DNA from: Hawksworthiomyces lignivorus
Lineage: Eukaryota; Ascomycota; Sordariomycetes; Ophiostomatales; Ophiostomataceae
Length of the DNA stretch: 64,000 nt
Reading direction: 5' to 3'
NCBI GenBank assembly: GCA_002917075.1
Contig: NTMA01000056.1
Coordinates: 62,001 to 126,000, forward strand
The notes beneath the pieces were generated by a model. That model made no database searches and was not told the DNA's origin. It saw nothing but the letters and a program-made list of their open reading frames with translations. How positions within the stretch are numbered: the stretch's first letter is position 1; each line of letters opens with the position of its first letter. The position numbers and the translations under genes were made by a program. This document shows, in pieces, positions 24,015-37,500 of the stretch.

Positions 24015-25054
24015 CATATACTGGTAGACTGTGGACGGAGCTTATTTGCCTCTCCTCTTTGCTTTCACTCTTAATTTTGTGATTTTCACGTCATATCATG
24101 AACATACCACCAACCACCCAGTTACTATAGTTCTAGGTCTTTATTTCTGCTTTCTAGCAGGCAGAATTTCTAATCACACACCGTGCATAGCTTTACTTGA
24201 GATACCATCATATACCCTACTTGAATTTCGCTCGAACTGCAGACTGAGTAAAGGTAATAAACACATCTTCTCGAGTCTCTTAAAAAGAGCTATCCGTGAT
24301 TTGATTTGCATATCGCTATAATTGCTTGATAAGATAATGACCGATGTCTCCTCCAGCCCTATGGCGAAATTTTCAATCGATATTGCATACAAATGGCGTA
24401 GATATCTATTTCTGCAGTCTAAATACATAAAATGATATTAATAGTTATTTACTTGGTTATCAGGAATAAATGCTGCAGCTTATGATGACAAACTTTTTAG
24501 TTGACGGAAAAGCAGTTCTGTAGTTACTCCGTACACAACTTCTCTTTGGAAGTTTAGCGATGTAGGATAGAAGCAGCCTGTAGATGTCCGCATGTTTGTT
24601 TAATGAGCGTGGAACTACCGTACTTCCCAACTGGTTAGATTGCGAACTGCAGATATACATATAAGCTCCCGCCTCCTAGAAACGGGTTGTCTTTCCTGCT
24701 CAAGAAATGTTCGGTTGTCTTCGACTGAGATTTTCAATCTTATTACTATCCCGAAAATGAATGTCAGCATCGCTTCAAGTTCAAATAAAATAGGTCATAT
24801 CGATTCAACAAAAGCTGTTTGTCATCTAGATGAACAAATAAAAGGAGCAGATGACGAAAGGTAGCATACGCAAACATATAAAACATCCACGAAATATGAA
24901 CTACAAAAAGGAATAGACAAGGTCTTCATGAAACCCGGAAGACTTAAAAGATTGCTATGCCTCCCCACCTCGTCCAAGGACCGAGCTCTTTTCAGAATTT
25001 CACACTTTACCCTTGGAGCTAATTCCAACTCAGCAGACTCGTCCTCAGTTAGCT
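24015..25054. other. Convergent 3' flanks, AT-rich
   Basis: About 1 kb between the stops of the hypothetical gene and the CaM kinase gene. One TACTCCGTA copy lies at 24525. No gene seen. Confidence 0.5.
24525..24533 (-). repeat. TACGGAGTA motif, copy 4 (reverse strand)
   Basis: Reads TACTCCGTA on the plus strand; lies between two convergent genes, so a promoter role is unlikely for this copy. Confidence 0.9.
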
Positions 25055-26622
25055 CTACTTTGCTCCCCCTTCCTGCTTGCTTGCCTCTTCGACCTCCTTC
25101 CGCACTTCCTCCTGTTGCCGCATCTCGCGCACCTTGGCCAAAACTACCTCACGAAAAATGGCACCTTTCACCTTCTGGACTGTCTGCTTGACATTAGAAC
25201 TCGGACTGTTGCTTCCATTAGACTTGTCCACCTGATCAAATGCTCCACCAGCGGCATGCTGGGCCGCTAATGTTGCGTCAGCAGGCATATCTGAATTCTC
25301 TGGGTCGTCCTCCTGCATCTTGAGTGACTCGATGCGGTTGGCCAGCTTGACCAATTCGATGCCTCTGCGCAAACGGGCTTTGGCCATGTAGGCCTTGATT
25401 TCGGGCAACAAGTTGTGCTCCGTAGCATTCTCGCCACTCAACCACCTGTGCTTGATAGCTTCCTAAAGCATGCGTTAACATATGTCTCGGCTCAAAAGGA
25501 GAAAGAACATAAGGTCCAGGGCCACTTACGCCACTCGTCCACCGTTCATCTGGATTGGGTTGTAACAAGCCCATGATGAAGTCCTTAGCATCGTCGCTGA
25601 CATCCTTCCAGTAACGCTCGTGGAAAACCACACGGGCAGACGTGCACTCTTCGATCAGATCCTGTAGGTTCTCTGATCTGAATGGGGAATAGCCGCACAA
25701 CAGCGTATAAGTAATGACACCCATAGACCACATGTCGACAGGCTTGCCGTGGCCCTTCTTCAACATGACCTCTGGCGCGGCATACCCAAATGATCCTGCC
25801 ATAGTAGTCAACACTTCGTCCTTGTTGTCAAGCATCTTCGCAATGCCAAAGTCGGCCAGGACAAGATCAGAGTCTGGTTGTTTGGTAAGATATAAGAGGT
25901 TTTCAGGTTTCAAATCTTTGCAAAGAATTTTCAAATTTTAGTAATGAGCATACCGGTGAGAAGTTGAGCTATTGCTCAAGAGCGGAAGCAAAACAGGAAC
26001 GAATCTTTCTCACCTCGATGAACGACATTATTATTATGCAGGTAGTCGACAGCGCTGAGAACCTGCTTGATTGTCTGTGACGCATCCTTCTCCGTGAATT
26101 TGCCCTGCTCACAGATACGGTCGAATAATTCACCGCCCGTGGCTAGTTCTGTGACGATGTAGTACTTGTCCTGTACATCGGCAATGAAAGAAGTTGTTAA
26201 CTGGCAGTTGGTACGCCATTTGGGGAAGCCATTGCGACCGAGTCTCTGGGGTGAAATGAAAATGTGCTCACCCTTGACTCGAACCAGTCGACGAAGCGAA
26301 CGATGTGCGAGTGCTTCAGGTTCTGAAGTAGATCAAGCTCGTCGTAGACCATCTGCTCGTTGCCTTTCACGTTCTTCTTGAGGATGACCTTGATGGCCAC
26401 CTTGCCAGTCGGACCATCTGCTTCGCGGACAATGCCGTAGGTACCTGCGCCGAGCATGCGGCCGAAGTGGTACTTAGCTCTGTGAAGTAGAGAACTCGAT
26501 GTTAGTCTTGCTCAGCTCGAGATAACGCAGCGAGAAGCTGCACTCTGAATAACGAAGGCTGAGAAGAGAAATACGCACTTTTTGTCATAGCTTTCGGGTT
26601 GGCCATGAAGGCGACTGAGCAT
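25055..26622 (-). CDS. Calcium/calmodulin-dependent protein kinase (CaMKI-like, CMK family)
   Basis: Five exons (26579-26622, 26272-26479, 26014-26170, 25530-25915, 25055-25462) give 400 residues, typical of fungal CMK kinases. Kinase motifs appear in order: glycine loop [15 protein letters not shown]-binding Lys in VAIKVILKK, catalytic loop [10 protein letters not shown], Mg-binding ADFGIAKM, activation segment with [13 protein letters not shown], and the [11 protein letters not shown] region. A Thr in the activation segment is in position for phosphorylation by a CaMKK. After the kinase domain, a basic helical stretch ([18 protein letters not shown]) fits the autoinhibitory/calmodulin-binding region; the tail [18 protein letters not shown] is conserved in my memory of the fungal CmkB-like group. 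The enzyme relays Ca2+ signals in cytoplasm and nucleus. The start is the first ATG after a possible upstream splice acceptor, so a few N-terminal residues could be missing. Confidence 0.88.
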
Positions 26623-29164
26623 GCTAGAGACTATAGCAAACAAAACATGTGTCAGCGTTTGCAAAGACGGCACATCGCGACCAAATTTCAGGCGTGTAGA
26701 TAGATGCAGGTGGAATCTTGAAGCCAAGAAGGTTTACCGAGGGGATCAGAGCTAAATATATGAATGACGCGGGGGCAGGATTGGGCACAGATACGGCGGC
26801 GCGAAGTTGGCTTACAGCTCATATTGCACTCTCTTCTGTTCTTCTTGCCGAAAGATGGAGTATGATACAAAATAGGTACTAGATAAACGGCCCGAGACCT
26901 TGCTGTGCAGGTATATGAATACAAAGAAGAAGAGCACGGGCGTAATATATTCTGTTTTGTGCAGAGAAGCAACTGCAATAATGGAGGTAAGAATATGTAA
27001 AGATTGGAAGAGGAGCCGACCTCTCAAATATGTGACGACGAAAGGAGAGAAAAGACGAGAAGAGTCACAGGTGAATGATGGGAAAGAAGGCTGCGGAGGG
27101 GTGTGGTTGGTAGAAATGGGGCTGAAGACAGTCTGAAAAGATTCGCTCACTCGGTTGGGCAGCAGACAACTGGGACAAACGTTAGACAAGGGAATTTGTT
27201 TATTCGGTTGAGATGTAGGATATTCTTCTTGCCACTGCTTGCGATGGTCAATGGAAGAAGGTTGTCGGTAAGGAAGGAGGAGAAAAGAGAATAAAGGGAA
27301 AGGAGATCAAGTAGCGAAAAGAGGGCGAGAATGAGAGATGAAAAAAACGCTCCTACGTATGTTGGAGGTTGATGAGCTCTAAAGAAAATAAGGAAAATAA
27401 AATCGGTTTCAACAGAGACCAAAACAAATCGGCCAGAGAGGGAGCCTATTATTACGTTGGATCCGAAAAGGGAACCAGGAGAGGGAAAAAAGAACAAGCA
27501 CATCAAGGGACCTCAGCACTGAAGGCAGCAAAACTAAGAATCGCAAGGTCGCCTTTCAACTAAGATAGGTAGCTAAGGTGGCTGATGGGAAAGCTTCAGT
27601 CAGCCTAGCTTCGCCAAATGTAAGGCGCGTATTTCTTAATTTTAAAAGGAACTTACGGCGGCGACAACAGGTCTCTGATTCTAATAGGCGTGAGCGTGCG
27701 TGCAAAGTGAGATACCCATTTCTTCGTGCCAAAAGGAGGGGCTGCCGAGAAACAGGAAAGGAGGGGCGGCTGCGAGGGACAATGGGGATGTTCCTGCCCC
27801 ACTTGGCACAGCATTTTGCTGCTTTTGGGACAAGGCGCATATTGCACAAAACCTCACGCACAAAGTCACTAGGAGCCTAGGAAAGAGATTAATCAATAGC
27901 TGTCTTGTCAGTCCTGGAAGATCCTTGCTTTGGGGCTGAATCGCAGTGCACAGCCTCACCGCAGGCCTCATTTCTTCGAAAAGGACGAAGGGCAGAGCGC
28001 CTGCGTACGGAAATGACAAAAACAATAATATTCAGAGTACCGTAGTAGCCTGTGCCATTAATTCTACGCAGGCGCAACTTAGCTGACTTCATCTCAAAAC
28101 TTGTACCACACAGCAGCCACTGCGCAGAACTGCACCGGAGCGGACCCGGATAGACTTGCATCAGATGCTCTTCCGCGCGTGAGCAATACAAGAATCTAGA
28201 TTGTTTACCCGCTCGGCAAACAGCAACCATAAATGACTTGAGTTCCTTCCAAGAAGGAAAGTTGACGATGCTTTGCAGTTTTGCGCATTTACACGTTTGA
28301 GATATTCACTGCAGCCAGAGCCGAGGATGACGCCGTGATATTTCAGTAGCTCCGAAATTGACTAGAGAATATTTAAAGGCTTCACTGCGTATGTTTTTCG
28401 TTAGGAGGTTGTCCCACATGCGACAAGTTTATATTTTGCGTTTTGTCTTTCAGCGGCGAACCAGATTGGCGTGGCAGCGATCCTATGTCGTCAGAAGTGG
28501 AGCTCCTCTTGGGCCAACCTGTATGTAAACCTCCAAGTAATGCCACACTGAGACGACGCCATAAAAAGCTTCCCTTAGTATTACATAATAACTCGGGTAC
28601 TGTCTCTCCAACGATCTTTTCTTTCCTCTCCGCCAACCAACAACCAAGCAGAACCAGCACATTCATCTTGCGGCAAAAGAAATTCTCGTGTGGCTTCTGT
28701 CTTGTCGTGGCTCAAAGATCTTCATTGCTTTAGGCTTGATACGCCGGTGTCTTGAGAGCTCGGCCACTTCGTCTTCGTCGCTTCCATACCAGCATTCCAT
28801 TCTAGCCCTCCATATTCCCCTTGGTCAAATGATACCATGACCAGCCAGGTCCTTTAAATTCTCCGCCAAAATTCTATCCTTCACCGACGGCATTCACCCA
28901 CCAAGCATTTCCTCTGACGTTCTAGCCTTTGGCTCAATAAAAGAAAATACAAAACTTGTGTTATAATTTATTACATACTAGGCATCGGCGGTGTTTTGCG
29001 TTGAGATATTAATACGCAGTTGTACCGCGTTCCGTTTGGTATACTAACGACTTGTTTCCGACTCCAACTGCGGAGCGGCCACGACCAAGGGAGACACCGC
29101 AAGAGGGTGCGTGTTTCCTGCATCTGCATGCAGAAGCAAAGAGGGGCAGAGCACAGCAAGAAGC
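26623..29164. promoter_or_regulatory. 2.5-kb divergent region between CaM kinase and UBC genes
   Basis: Open frames here are short and unrecognised. Purine-rich plus-strand sequence (about 26900-27500), which is pyrimidine-rich on the kinase strand, suggests a long transcribed leader for the kinase. No conserved gene is seen. Confidence 0.45.
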
Positions 29165-29830
29165 ATGGGGTTTGCAGACAAGCGGCTGCAAAAGGAGCTG
29201 GTGAAGGTGAGCTTGATCTTTCTCTTTTTTGCGGTTCGCCGAGCTTATCATCTGATCACTTTGTCGGATGTGTTGCGGATATTGACTGGCTGACTTGGCG
29301 TTTCCGGTACTTCTCTGCTTTCTAGATTCACAATAGCGGTTTACCCCCGGGGATCAGCCTTGTCTCCGCTGATAATCTAGAGGAATGGACCGTCGATATC
29401 AAAGTCCTTGACCAGAACCCCCTCTACTTGAACCAAATCTACCGGCTCAAGTTTCGATTCGCTTCGACGTATCCTATCGGTGAGTTTCTATCTCCTAACC
29501 ATTTCTAACCTCTTAAAGATTCTTCCAGGTTCCCTTTGTCTTTTTCTAACTGCCTTATAAGAGCCCCCCGAGGTCGTCTTCATTCATCTCCCTGAGCGGC
29601 CGATACCAATCCATCCACATATCTACTCCAACGGCATCATCTGCCTCGACTTGCTTGGTGCGCAGGGATGGAGCCCTGTGCAGAATGTCGAGAGTGTATG
29701 TATGAGCCTCCAGAGTATGTTGACTGGCAACACGAAGAACGAGCGCCCACCAGGCGACGCTGAGTTTGTCCGCACAAACCGCTTACGACCGAGAGATATC
29801 GACTTCTACTACCACGACAACAAAGTGTGA
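29165..29830 (+). CDS. UBE2W: Ubiquitin-conjugating enzyme E2, UBE2W/Ubc16 type
   Basis: Three exons, 29165-29206, 29326-29479 and 29562-29830, with clean GTGAGY donors, give 154 residues, close to the 151 of human UBE2W. The UBC fold is visible: N-terminal helix with KRLQKELVK, a Pro-rich loop, the YPIEPPEVVF strand region, and the active-site segment HPHIYSNGIICLDLL with the catalytic Cys. The C-terminal RPPGDAEFVRTN and the ending FYYHDN match the UBE2W/Ubc16 group and differ from Ubc4/5. Members of this group transfer ubiquitin to the alpha-amino group of disordered substrate N-termini, priming chains for other E2s. That activity is family knowledge; nothing in the sequence proves it here. 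Confidence 0.9.
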
Positions 29831-30608
29831 AAGCTTCGAGGCAGCTAAGATATCTTTTACAGCCCCGGTTGCGAAATCTATATTTGTCGTCCTGAAATCA
29901 GATTTTGCTTCTGGCATTTGGCATGCTTGAATTCTGCCCTTATCTATTGTCGATTTGCTTATACCCTTACCATGTGCTCCACGGATATACTGTGTGGCGT
30001 GCGTAGTACTCATAATTCTGGACTTGCTTAGCTTGTTGGCCGTGTAGCACGACAATTAAATTCTGATGGACGAAAGTAGTGGTTTTTAACCTCTCCACGG
30101 GGGCGTTTTGTCAAAGAAACAAGAGAGCGCAGCATAGCGATAGCGAATTAATCTACCTAAGAGAAAAAAAAAATTTCACCAGAGCTTTTCGGGCAGGGAA
30201 GAAAAATAATTCAGATCTTTCCTTTGCAGATCCTTTACGTAGTTAGCTTTTGCTCCATGTTCTATTTGCTGTCCCTTTTCTATTTTGCTGAAGCTGATAG
30301 TTGAAGGGACCCCAGGCTGCGTTTCGTACTAATATGTTTACGGCTGTTTCGCATCGCGCGTACTGCGTAAAGCTACGGGCTCGCGGTGGGGCAGCAGCGA
30401 TACGAATAGTGGTGCCTATGTATGTCGAATTATGCAGACCAGGCATTCCAATAGCTGCTCCATAGCTACCTGTTATCGACTAGCCAATTCATTACACGCA
30501 ATTTATTCCTCGTCGCTGCATTTCGCCAACAAAGTCTCATTTAGCTCGACTACACTACCACATCCACCTCTGCTGTCCGGTGTGTCTTTGCGCGAGGAGA
30601 AGCTCGTG
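29831..30608. other. Intergenic region, UBC to VPS33
   Basis: Tandem-orientation gap of about 780 bp. An A-run lies at about 30163-30172. Nothing else recognised. Confidence 0.5.
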
Positions 30609-33099
30609 ATGGCTCCACAGCCAGAGTTTGACACAAGCGAAGTGAGAGACAAGGCGCGACGAGATCTGTTGTATCTACTAGAATCTGTGAGTATTCTACA
30701 GCTGTGTAGCTCTCTGATTTCTCCCTCTCCTGCCACTTTGGTCTTTCCATGCCAACTGCGCTTCCCAATCGCTGACAACTATGAACTGGATAAGGTCCGC
30801 GGCAAGAAGAATCTCGTCATCGAAAAGAGCCTTGCAGGCCCCATTAGCACCATTGTCAAAGTATCAACGCTCCAGGACTACGGGGTAGACAAATTCTTCT
30901 TCCTCGAGAACAACAACACGGATACTAGCCAACGCAATGTTATCTTCTTGGCACGAGGCGAATGCGGCCGACACGCCCAGTCAATAGCAGGTATAGCTCT
31001 TTCTACTCTCTCATCATATTACATTTCAACAATCCTCATGCCACGTCGGCACGATTAACGCAATGGCTTATTACACCTTGTCTGTAATGAGCCAATGCGA
31101 CACGCTGGAAAACATTTAGGGACAGCTGAATTCTATCCATGATGCCCCTATTCCCAGATAAGAATGGGTAGCAAACGCGGCAGTCCTGTTACTGACATAT
31201 CCCTCTTCTTTCTTACTTGCTTTCTCCGGGCTTTGTATTCCCAGACCAGATCCGTCGGTTACAACGCGAGAGCCAGACTGGCCAAGAGTTTCACATTTTC
31301 TGGCTTCCTCGTCGCACTCTCTTGTCAGACAGCATTCTTGAAGAAGCTGGTGTGCTTGGTGACGTAAGCATTGCAGAGCTGCCGATATTTTTCTTTCCCT
31401 TAGAGCACGATGTACTGTCTTTGGAGCTAGATGACGCCTTCCAGGACCTCTATTTGACCAAAGATCCGACACCCACCTTCCTACTTGCCAAAGCGCTCAT
31501 GGGAATCCAGCAGGGTCATGGACTTTTTCCACGCATCATTGGAAAAGGTGACAATGCCAAGCGAGTTGCCGAACTGCTTGGTCGTTTCCGCCAAGAGTTA
31601 CTCGCCGGTGAAGATGCCAGTGAAGTGACCAAGATTGGGCTCACACCAAGCACCACAACCGAGAGTGTCATTATCATTGATCGTGAAGTCGACTTTGTCA
31701 CGCCATTGCTTACGCAGCTTACGTACGAAGGCTTGATAGACGAGCTCTACGGAATCCAGAATAGCCAAACTGATGTAGACCCGACCGTTGTCGGATCCGC
31801 TGCGGTGAACTCGAACGCTACCTCCTCTGCTGCTGGTGCTGCTGCCGCTGCTACCGGCGGCACTTCATCAGGGAATCTTAGCAATAGTCGAAAGAAGAAG
31901 ATACAGCTTGACTCATCGGATAGACTTTACGAGCAACTACGAGACACGAATTTTGCTATCGTAGGCAGTTTGCTTAACAAAATAGCGCGCCGTCTTCAGA
32001 GCGATTATGACGGTCGCCACAATACCAGAACGACGGCAGAATTGCGGGATTTCGTACAGAAGCTACCGGGCTACCAAGCCGAACAGGCCAGCCTGAAGAT
32101 CCATGCTGGCCTAGTCGAGGAAATCTACAAATATACGCGCAGCGATGAGTTTAGTAGTTTGCTTGAGGTACAGCAGAATTTAGCAGCGGGTGCAGACCCT
32201 TCGGCTCAATTTGATGCGATAGAAGAGTTGATCGCTCGTGATACTCCGCTACCGCAAGTACTTCGCTTACTGTGTATCTACTCGTGCATCTCTGGAGGCA
32301 TCAAAACCAAGGAGTACGATCAGTTCCGGAGGCTAGTTCTTGAGGGATACGGCTACCAACACCTTCTCACCCTCCAGAATCTGGAGACACTGCAATTATT
32401 TTTATCAAGGTCCTCACCCCTCGCTGGTATGATCCCAATGGCAGGCTCGGCCGGTGCGACGGGCACGAAAACCAACTATACCTATCTTCGGAAGCAGCTC
32501 CGACTGATCGTCGATGAGGTTAGCGAACAAGATCCTAACGATATTGCCTACGTCTATAGCGGTTATGCGCCGCTGTCTGTGCGGCTTGTGCAATGCATTC
32601 TGCAGAAGCAGTATCTCCTGGCTTTCACGAAAGGTAATGCGGTTACGAGCGGATCACAGGGTTGGCGGGGCTTCGATGAAGCAGTAAAACATGTGCGTGG
32701 CCAGACCTTCGATGAACTACAAAAGGGTGAGGATAAAGCTGTCAAGGCGAGGGCGTTGTTGTCAGGAAATGGAACCAAGAAGACCGTTTTCATTGTCTTT
32801 GTCGGTGGAATCACGTTCACAGAGATTGCTGCTCTGCGATTCATTGCGAAGAAAGAAGAAGGTATGTTCTATCCTAAACTGTGTTTCTTCTACACAAACT
32901 CTTTCTCGTCTTGCCTTCCTCTACCTCCTTGCTTCACATTCGTTTGTTACATCAAATACTAAAGTAGCACTGCCGAATAGGACGCAGAAAGTTGATAATA
33001 TGTACAACCTCGATTGTCAGCGGCAACAAGATGATGGCTGCCGCTATCGAAACTGGCTCTTTTAGGCGAAGCAATACGCCCAATACGTCAGCAACTTGA
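30609..33099 (+). CDS. VPS33: Vps33, Sec1/Munc18-family subunit of HOPS and CORVET
   Basis: Four exons, 30609-30686, 30795-30990, 31245-32861 and 32981-33099, give 669 residues with matching phases. The Sec1/Munc18 (SM) fold shows as RGKKNLVIEKSLAGPIS near the N-terminus, FWLPRRTLL, the ESVIIIDREVDFVTPLLTQLTYEGLIDE block diagnostic of SM proteins, and a C-terminal VFIVFVGGITFTEIAALRFIAKKEE joined across the last intron to RRKLIICTTSIVSGNKMM. Vps33 binds SNARE bundles and, within HOPS and CORVET, drives fusion at endosomes and vacuoles. A low-complexity Ala/Ser/Thr/Gly insert followed by SRKKKIQLD sits in the middle, where family members vary. The protein ends about 11 residues beyond the ETGSF motif. 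The second exon acceptor (GATAAG) is less typical but restores the family sequence. Confidence 0.92.
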
Positions 33100-34530
33100 T
33101 GAGATGAAGAAATGATATGCACAGATTTGGACGATTAAGAATGAAGATGGCTTTATTGAACAACGGCGAGGACGAGAAATGCATCTCTAAGCTCAATCTA
33201 TATTGATTTCCTTCTCTCCTCGGGCAGAGCCACGGTGTACCGAGATAAATGAACAAGAAAATCAAGCTATGTCTTCATTCTAAGCGCCCCCAATGGATAT
33301 TAGTGCTCTCCCCAGCACCAGCAGATAAAGCTTTTCAAACAAAAGGGCACCCATGTATGAATCAGTGTGAGAGTGAAAGTGAAAGGGGTGAAAGCAAAAA
33401 GCGCGCCCCAATAACGAATGATAGTAGGAGTACAAATTGACACAATACGGCTTTCAGAAGCTGATATTTTTTCCCTAGAGGTTTAACTTCGTTTATACAA
33501 TCACGTGATCAAAACTGTGACGGTGGCTAGGGGTGCTAAACCACTTTGCCGGGAGTAATAAAATATTTAGGGGCGTTTTAGAGGGAGCAAGCGCCAGCTA
33601 AGGCACTCTTCTTCGGAGAAGTGGTCCGACGCATATGACTGTTGTTTCGATTCGATTACTACGCAGGAAATTCAAAGAACGACGGAGGACGAGAAGCAGC
33701 ACAATAAGAAGCTATATGATGCAGACAGAACCTCAATACGAACTAGAAGACTTTTACCAATCCAGCTAGTCACTGTATCTCGATACTTATGGCTAACATA
33801 CGGCCATCACATTTTCAGTGGGATTTAGTCAGTCAACAATGAGACATAGAACGTGAGAGGGAGACGAAGAAGGCACCAATTGAAGAAGACGCCAGAGGAA
33901 ATGCTCTGTTGGGGAGAGATTGGAAATCAAGACAGCTAGTGTTGGCGGCATCGATTTCGGGGGTTTGTCCCGGCTGTGTAGAAGCCTTCGGTATGCTTTG
34001 TTTTCCGCTTCTCGTCCACTCACGCGCTTATCCATGTCCGATGTCTACCTTCCGGTATATTGGAGATAAACACGGCAGTAACTCCTTCTCGCCTCTTATA
34101 TGGTTCATCTGCCTAGAGTTTATGATAGCACTTTGTTCAGAAGCTGACTGGTACGCACAGATCACAGGTGCTGCGTTTCATCCTATTTGACAAATCTTTG
34201 TGGTCTAGATGTCAGCCATTTTCAGTGGCTCACAAAACTCACGACAAGACGAATAAAATAGAGGTTATTGGAGAGAGAATCGTGTTTCTGCCGTGAAATA
34301 CGGATTTCTAAATAGGACTCTCAGCGTACTGTATATTCCAGACACTGTCGTCATTCTTCTCTGCACTTCGTCGTCCCACTTCATCAGTACTTTTCTCATC
34401 TTGCCTTCTTGCAGACTATGGGGGTTGCCACCCCGAAAACTCCATTCTCTCCGCTGCTCCTTCTTTACGAGCTTTTATATTCGGAGGCCTATTTGTTTCT
34501 GTCAAAACTGTGAACAGCCTTATTGATGCG
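33100..34530. promoter_or_regulatory. Intergenic region upstream of the LSD1-type gene
   Basis: About 1.4 kb with no convincing gene. It contains the palindrome TCACGTGA at 33501-33508 and a pyrimidine-rich stretch near 34330-34500 before the start codon. Confidence 0.45.
33501..33508. promoter_or_regulatory. TCACGTGA E-box palindrome
   Basis: A perfect 8-bp palindrome of the type bound by Cbf1/CpcA-like or other bHLH factors in fungi. It lies about 400 bp after VPS33 and 1 kb before the LSD1-type gene; occupancy is unknown. Confidence 0.35.
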
Positions 34531-37500
34531 ATGGACAATAGCCACGGGCTCCAAATAGGCTCCTATGACATGGTTTCAGAAAACTCGTCTCTCTCTGAAC
34601 TCAGCTCGCCAAGTGACCTTCACGGTGACATAAACGATTCTTCGGTGGCAGGATATGCGGAATCGCCAGTTCAACTAGACTCTCAGCAGGGTTTGGATGT
34701 CACGATGGAACCACAAACAGACTCAACAACAGGGCCTACTGAAATCACAGTGCTTCCCAGAGCGCCTGCAGCGGCACCTAATAAGACGCATCACTGGCTG
34801 CAATCGAAAGAGTCGCCTACAAAGTCAACCATAGAACAAGATGAGATAACTGTGGGCACGCCAATACATGATCTAAATACAGTTCTTGGGCCTTGCGAAT
34901 TGCCGGAGGACGCTGTTCACGTGGCAAGGACACAAATACCTAACAATATCAAGGCTTGCCCCATTGAAGTAGAGCACAGAGAAGCTTCAAGTGCGACAAC
35001 GGAGACACCATCTACACTAGAGATGGCGCATGATTTGAATGAGATGTTTGACATCTCAACTATAAAATCCAAAGGGTGGCAAACTGAAAAAGGGCTAAGT
35101 GACCCGGTTCAGAAGAATTCCAGCAGATCTTCAAATCCCGCTATCAGAATCATGGTCTCGTAAGTGGACTCTCTACTAGTGCAGCTTCTTGTTTAATCTC
35201 TATGTTGATTCAGTCTCACTCATAAATTGAACAGACAGAGACAAGCGCCGCTTCTTAGTTTAAGGAACGAGATGCAGCAGTCATTTTCGTCTGCTGTGTC
35301 TACTCTAATAGATCCTTCCGAACTGCCATCCATTCGTACAACTATCTCAAGTGAAGCGACAACGCCAGCCGATGTTGGTGCTTCTTCGGATATCAAAGCC
35401 CCGTCTTCACCTATAATGACCACTCCCATTGCTCCTAGTCATGTTGTTCTAGCATCAGGAAGCGCTTCTACTATCCAACCATACCCCTTACCCATTCAGC
35501 CGCAATCTATTCTTCCATCACCTAAAAATTGTTCTCTTTCAAGGCGAACTCTTCATAAAGTTCGACCAAAAGCCTCCATACCGCTTAACTTATCACCACA
35601 CGAGTATGCCGCGCAGTGCGTTGCCGCTGCTGAGTCATCCAGGCTCAGTCCCTATGCACTTCACGAAGAAGAGTATGCCTTACTGCGCGAGCATCTTAGC
35701 TTCGCTCAGGTTACGACATATCTCAACATTCGGAATGGCATACTTAGACTGTGGGTGCGGAAACCTCATGTTGCTATTACTCGGAACGAGGCTATTGGTT
35801 GCGCACGAGACGGTCGATGGTTTGATGCAGCCAGCCTATGTTTTGACTGGCTAGTTCGCCGCGGCTACATAAACTTCGGCTGCGTGGAAATCAAGAGGCC
35901 GAAAAAGGACAGATGTGTTCCGAACGCTGCAGGTTCCCCACAAAATGGAAGCGCTGCTTCAGTCAGGCAAAGAAAGAGGATCGTTGTAATTGGCGCAGGT
36001 ATGGCCGGTTTAGGTTGTGCGCGGCAGCTAGAGAATTTGTTCAAGCAGTATGGAGATCGGTTGGACGATCTTGGAGAGCTTCTTCCAGAAATCATCATTT
36101 TGGAAGGACGAAATCGAATCGGGGGCCGGATATACTCGCGAGCTTTTCATGTCCAGCCTCGCCATCCAATCCCAGGCTTTGATCAAAGCCGTTGTACTGC
36201 TGAAATGGGCGGCATGATAATCACTGGCTTCGATCGTGGCAATCCCATGAATATTCTTGTACGCGGCCAGCTCGGCCTAGGCTACCACGCTTTGCTTTCA
36301 ACGACAACCCTTTATGATATCGATGGCAAGGCTGTCGACTCCGTTAGGGACGGGATGGTTGAGAATTTATTTAACGAATGCCTCGACCGCGTTAGTGAAT
36401 ACAAGTATAAGCTCCCTGCTCCGAAAGTCGTCGAGGGGAAGCGAGAAATCATGGATGAGGGTCGCGATAGTTCTACAGAAGGACAGAAAACTATTGCTGC
36501 AATGGAATCCATGGCGACACCACAGAGTGTGGCCACCGCGGATGTTGATTCTATAACGCTTTCAACATCAACAGCCATTCAGCCATTGTTATCCACCCAA
36601 TCCCCCGAAGCCGCCACGCAAGTCGATTTTGTTCGAGTTTCGTCTGATCGTCTTACAGGCCGGGCTCATCTAGAGCCTGGAACGCTTGCTACGCAGAACG
36701 CCGCCCACAAAGTCTGTATAATGGGCTGGACGCTGAAGCCTGGTGTAGTCGAATCACAAGATTTAGATTTGGATCCAGCTGCGAAAAGCTCCAATGCAAC
36801 CTTGGGATTTGTGGTTGAAGAGGCCATCAAGCAATACAGGAATCTGATTGATCTTAACGCACAAGATCTGCGACTCCTCAACTGGCACATTGCCAATCTG
36901 GAATACAGTAATGCTATCAATCAAGATCATCTTAGTCTTTTTGGGTGGGACATCGATGCAGGAAACGAGTGGGAAGGAAAGCACAGTATGGTTATTGGTG
37001 GTTACCAGGGTGTCCCGCGTGGCTTGATGCTCTGCCCTTCACCGCTGAACGTGCTTCAGCAGATGGTTGTAAAGAAGATCACATATGATGGCGAGGGCGG
37101 CGAGAATAGACCTCCGGCAGTCATCGAATGCGAAGGCGGATATATTTTCGAAGCAGACTACGTTGTGAATACCATCCCTCTTGGTGTGTTGAAGCATGGC
37201 GATGTCGAGTTCAGTCCTCCGCTGCCATCGTGGAAAATGGATACTATTGACCGTTTGGGTTTCGGCGTACTGAACAAAATCATCTTGACATACCGTCAGG
37301 CTTTTTGGGACCCCACTCGCGACATCTTTGGTGTGTTGCGTGAACCTGCAAACCGGCTCAGTCTAAACCAGAAAGAGTATTCACAGCGCCGTGGGCGTAT
37401 GTTCCAATGGTTTAATGTGTCAAAAACTACAGGCATTCCATGCTTAGTAGCCCTCATGGCTGGCGATGCAGCGTACGACACTGAAAGATGCAGCAATGAT

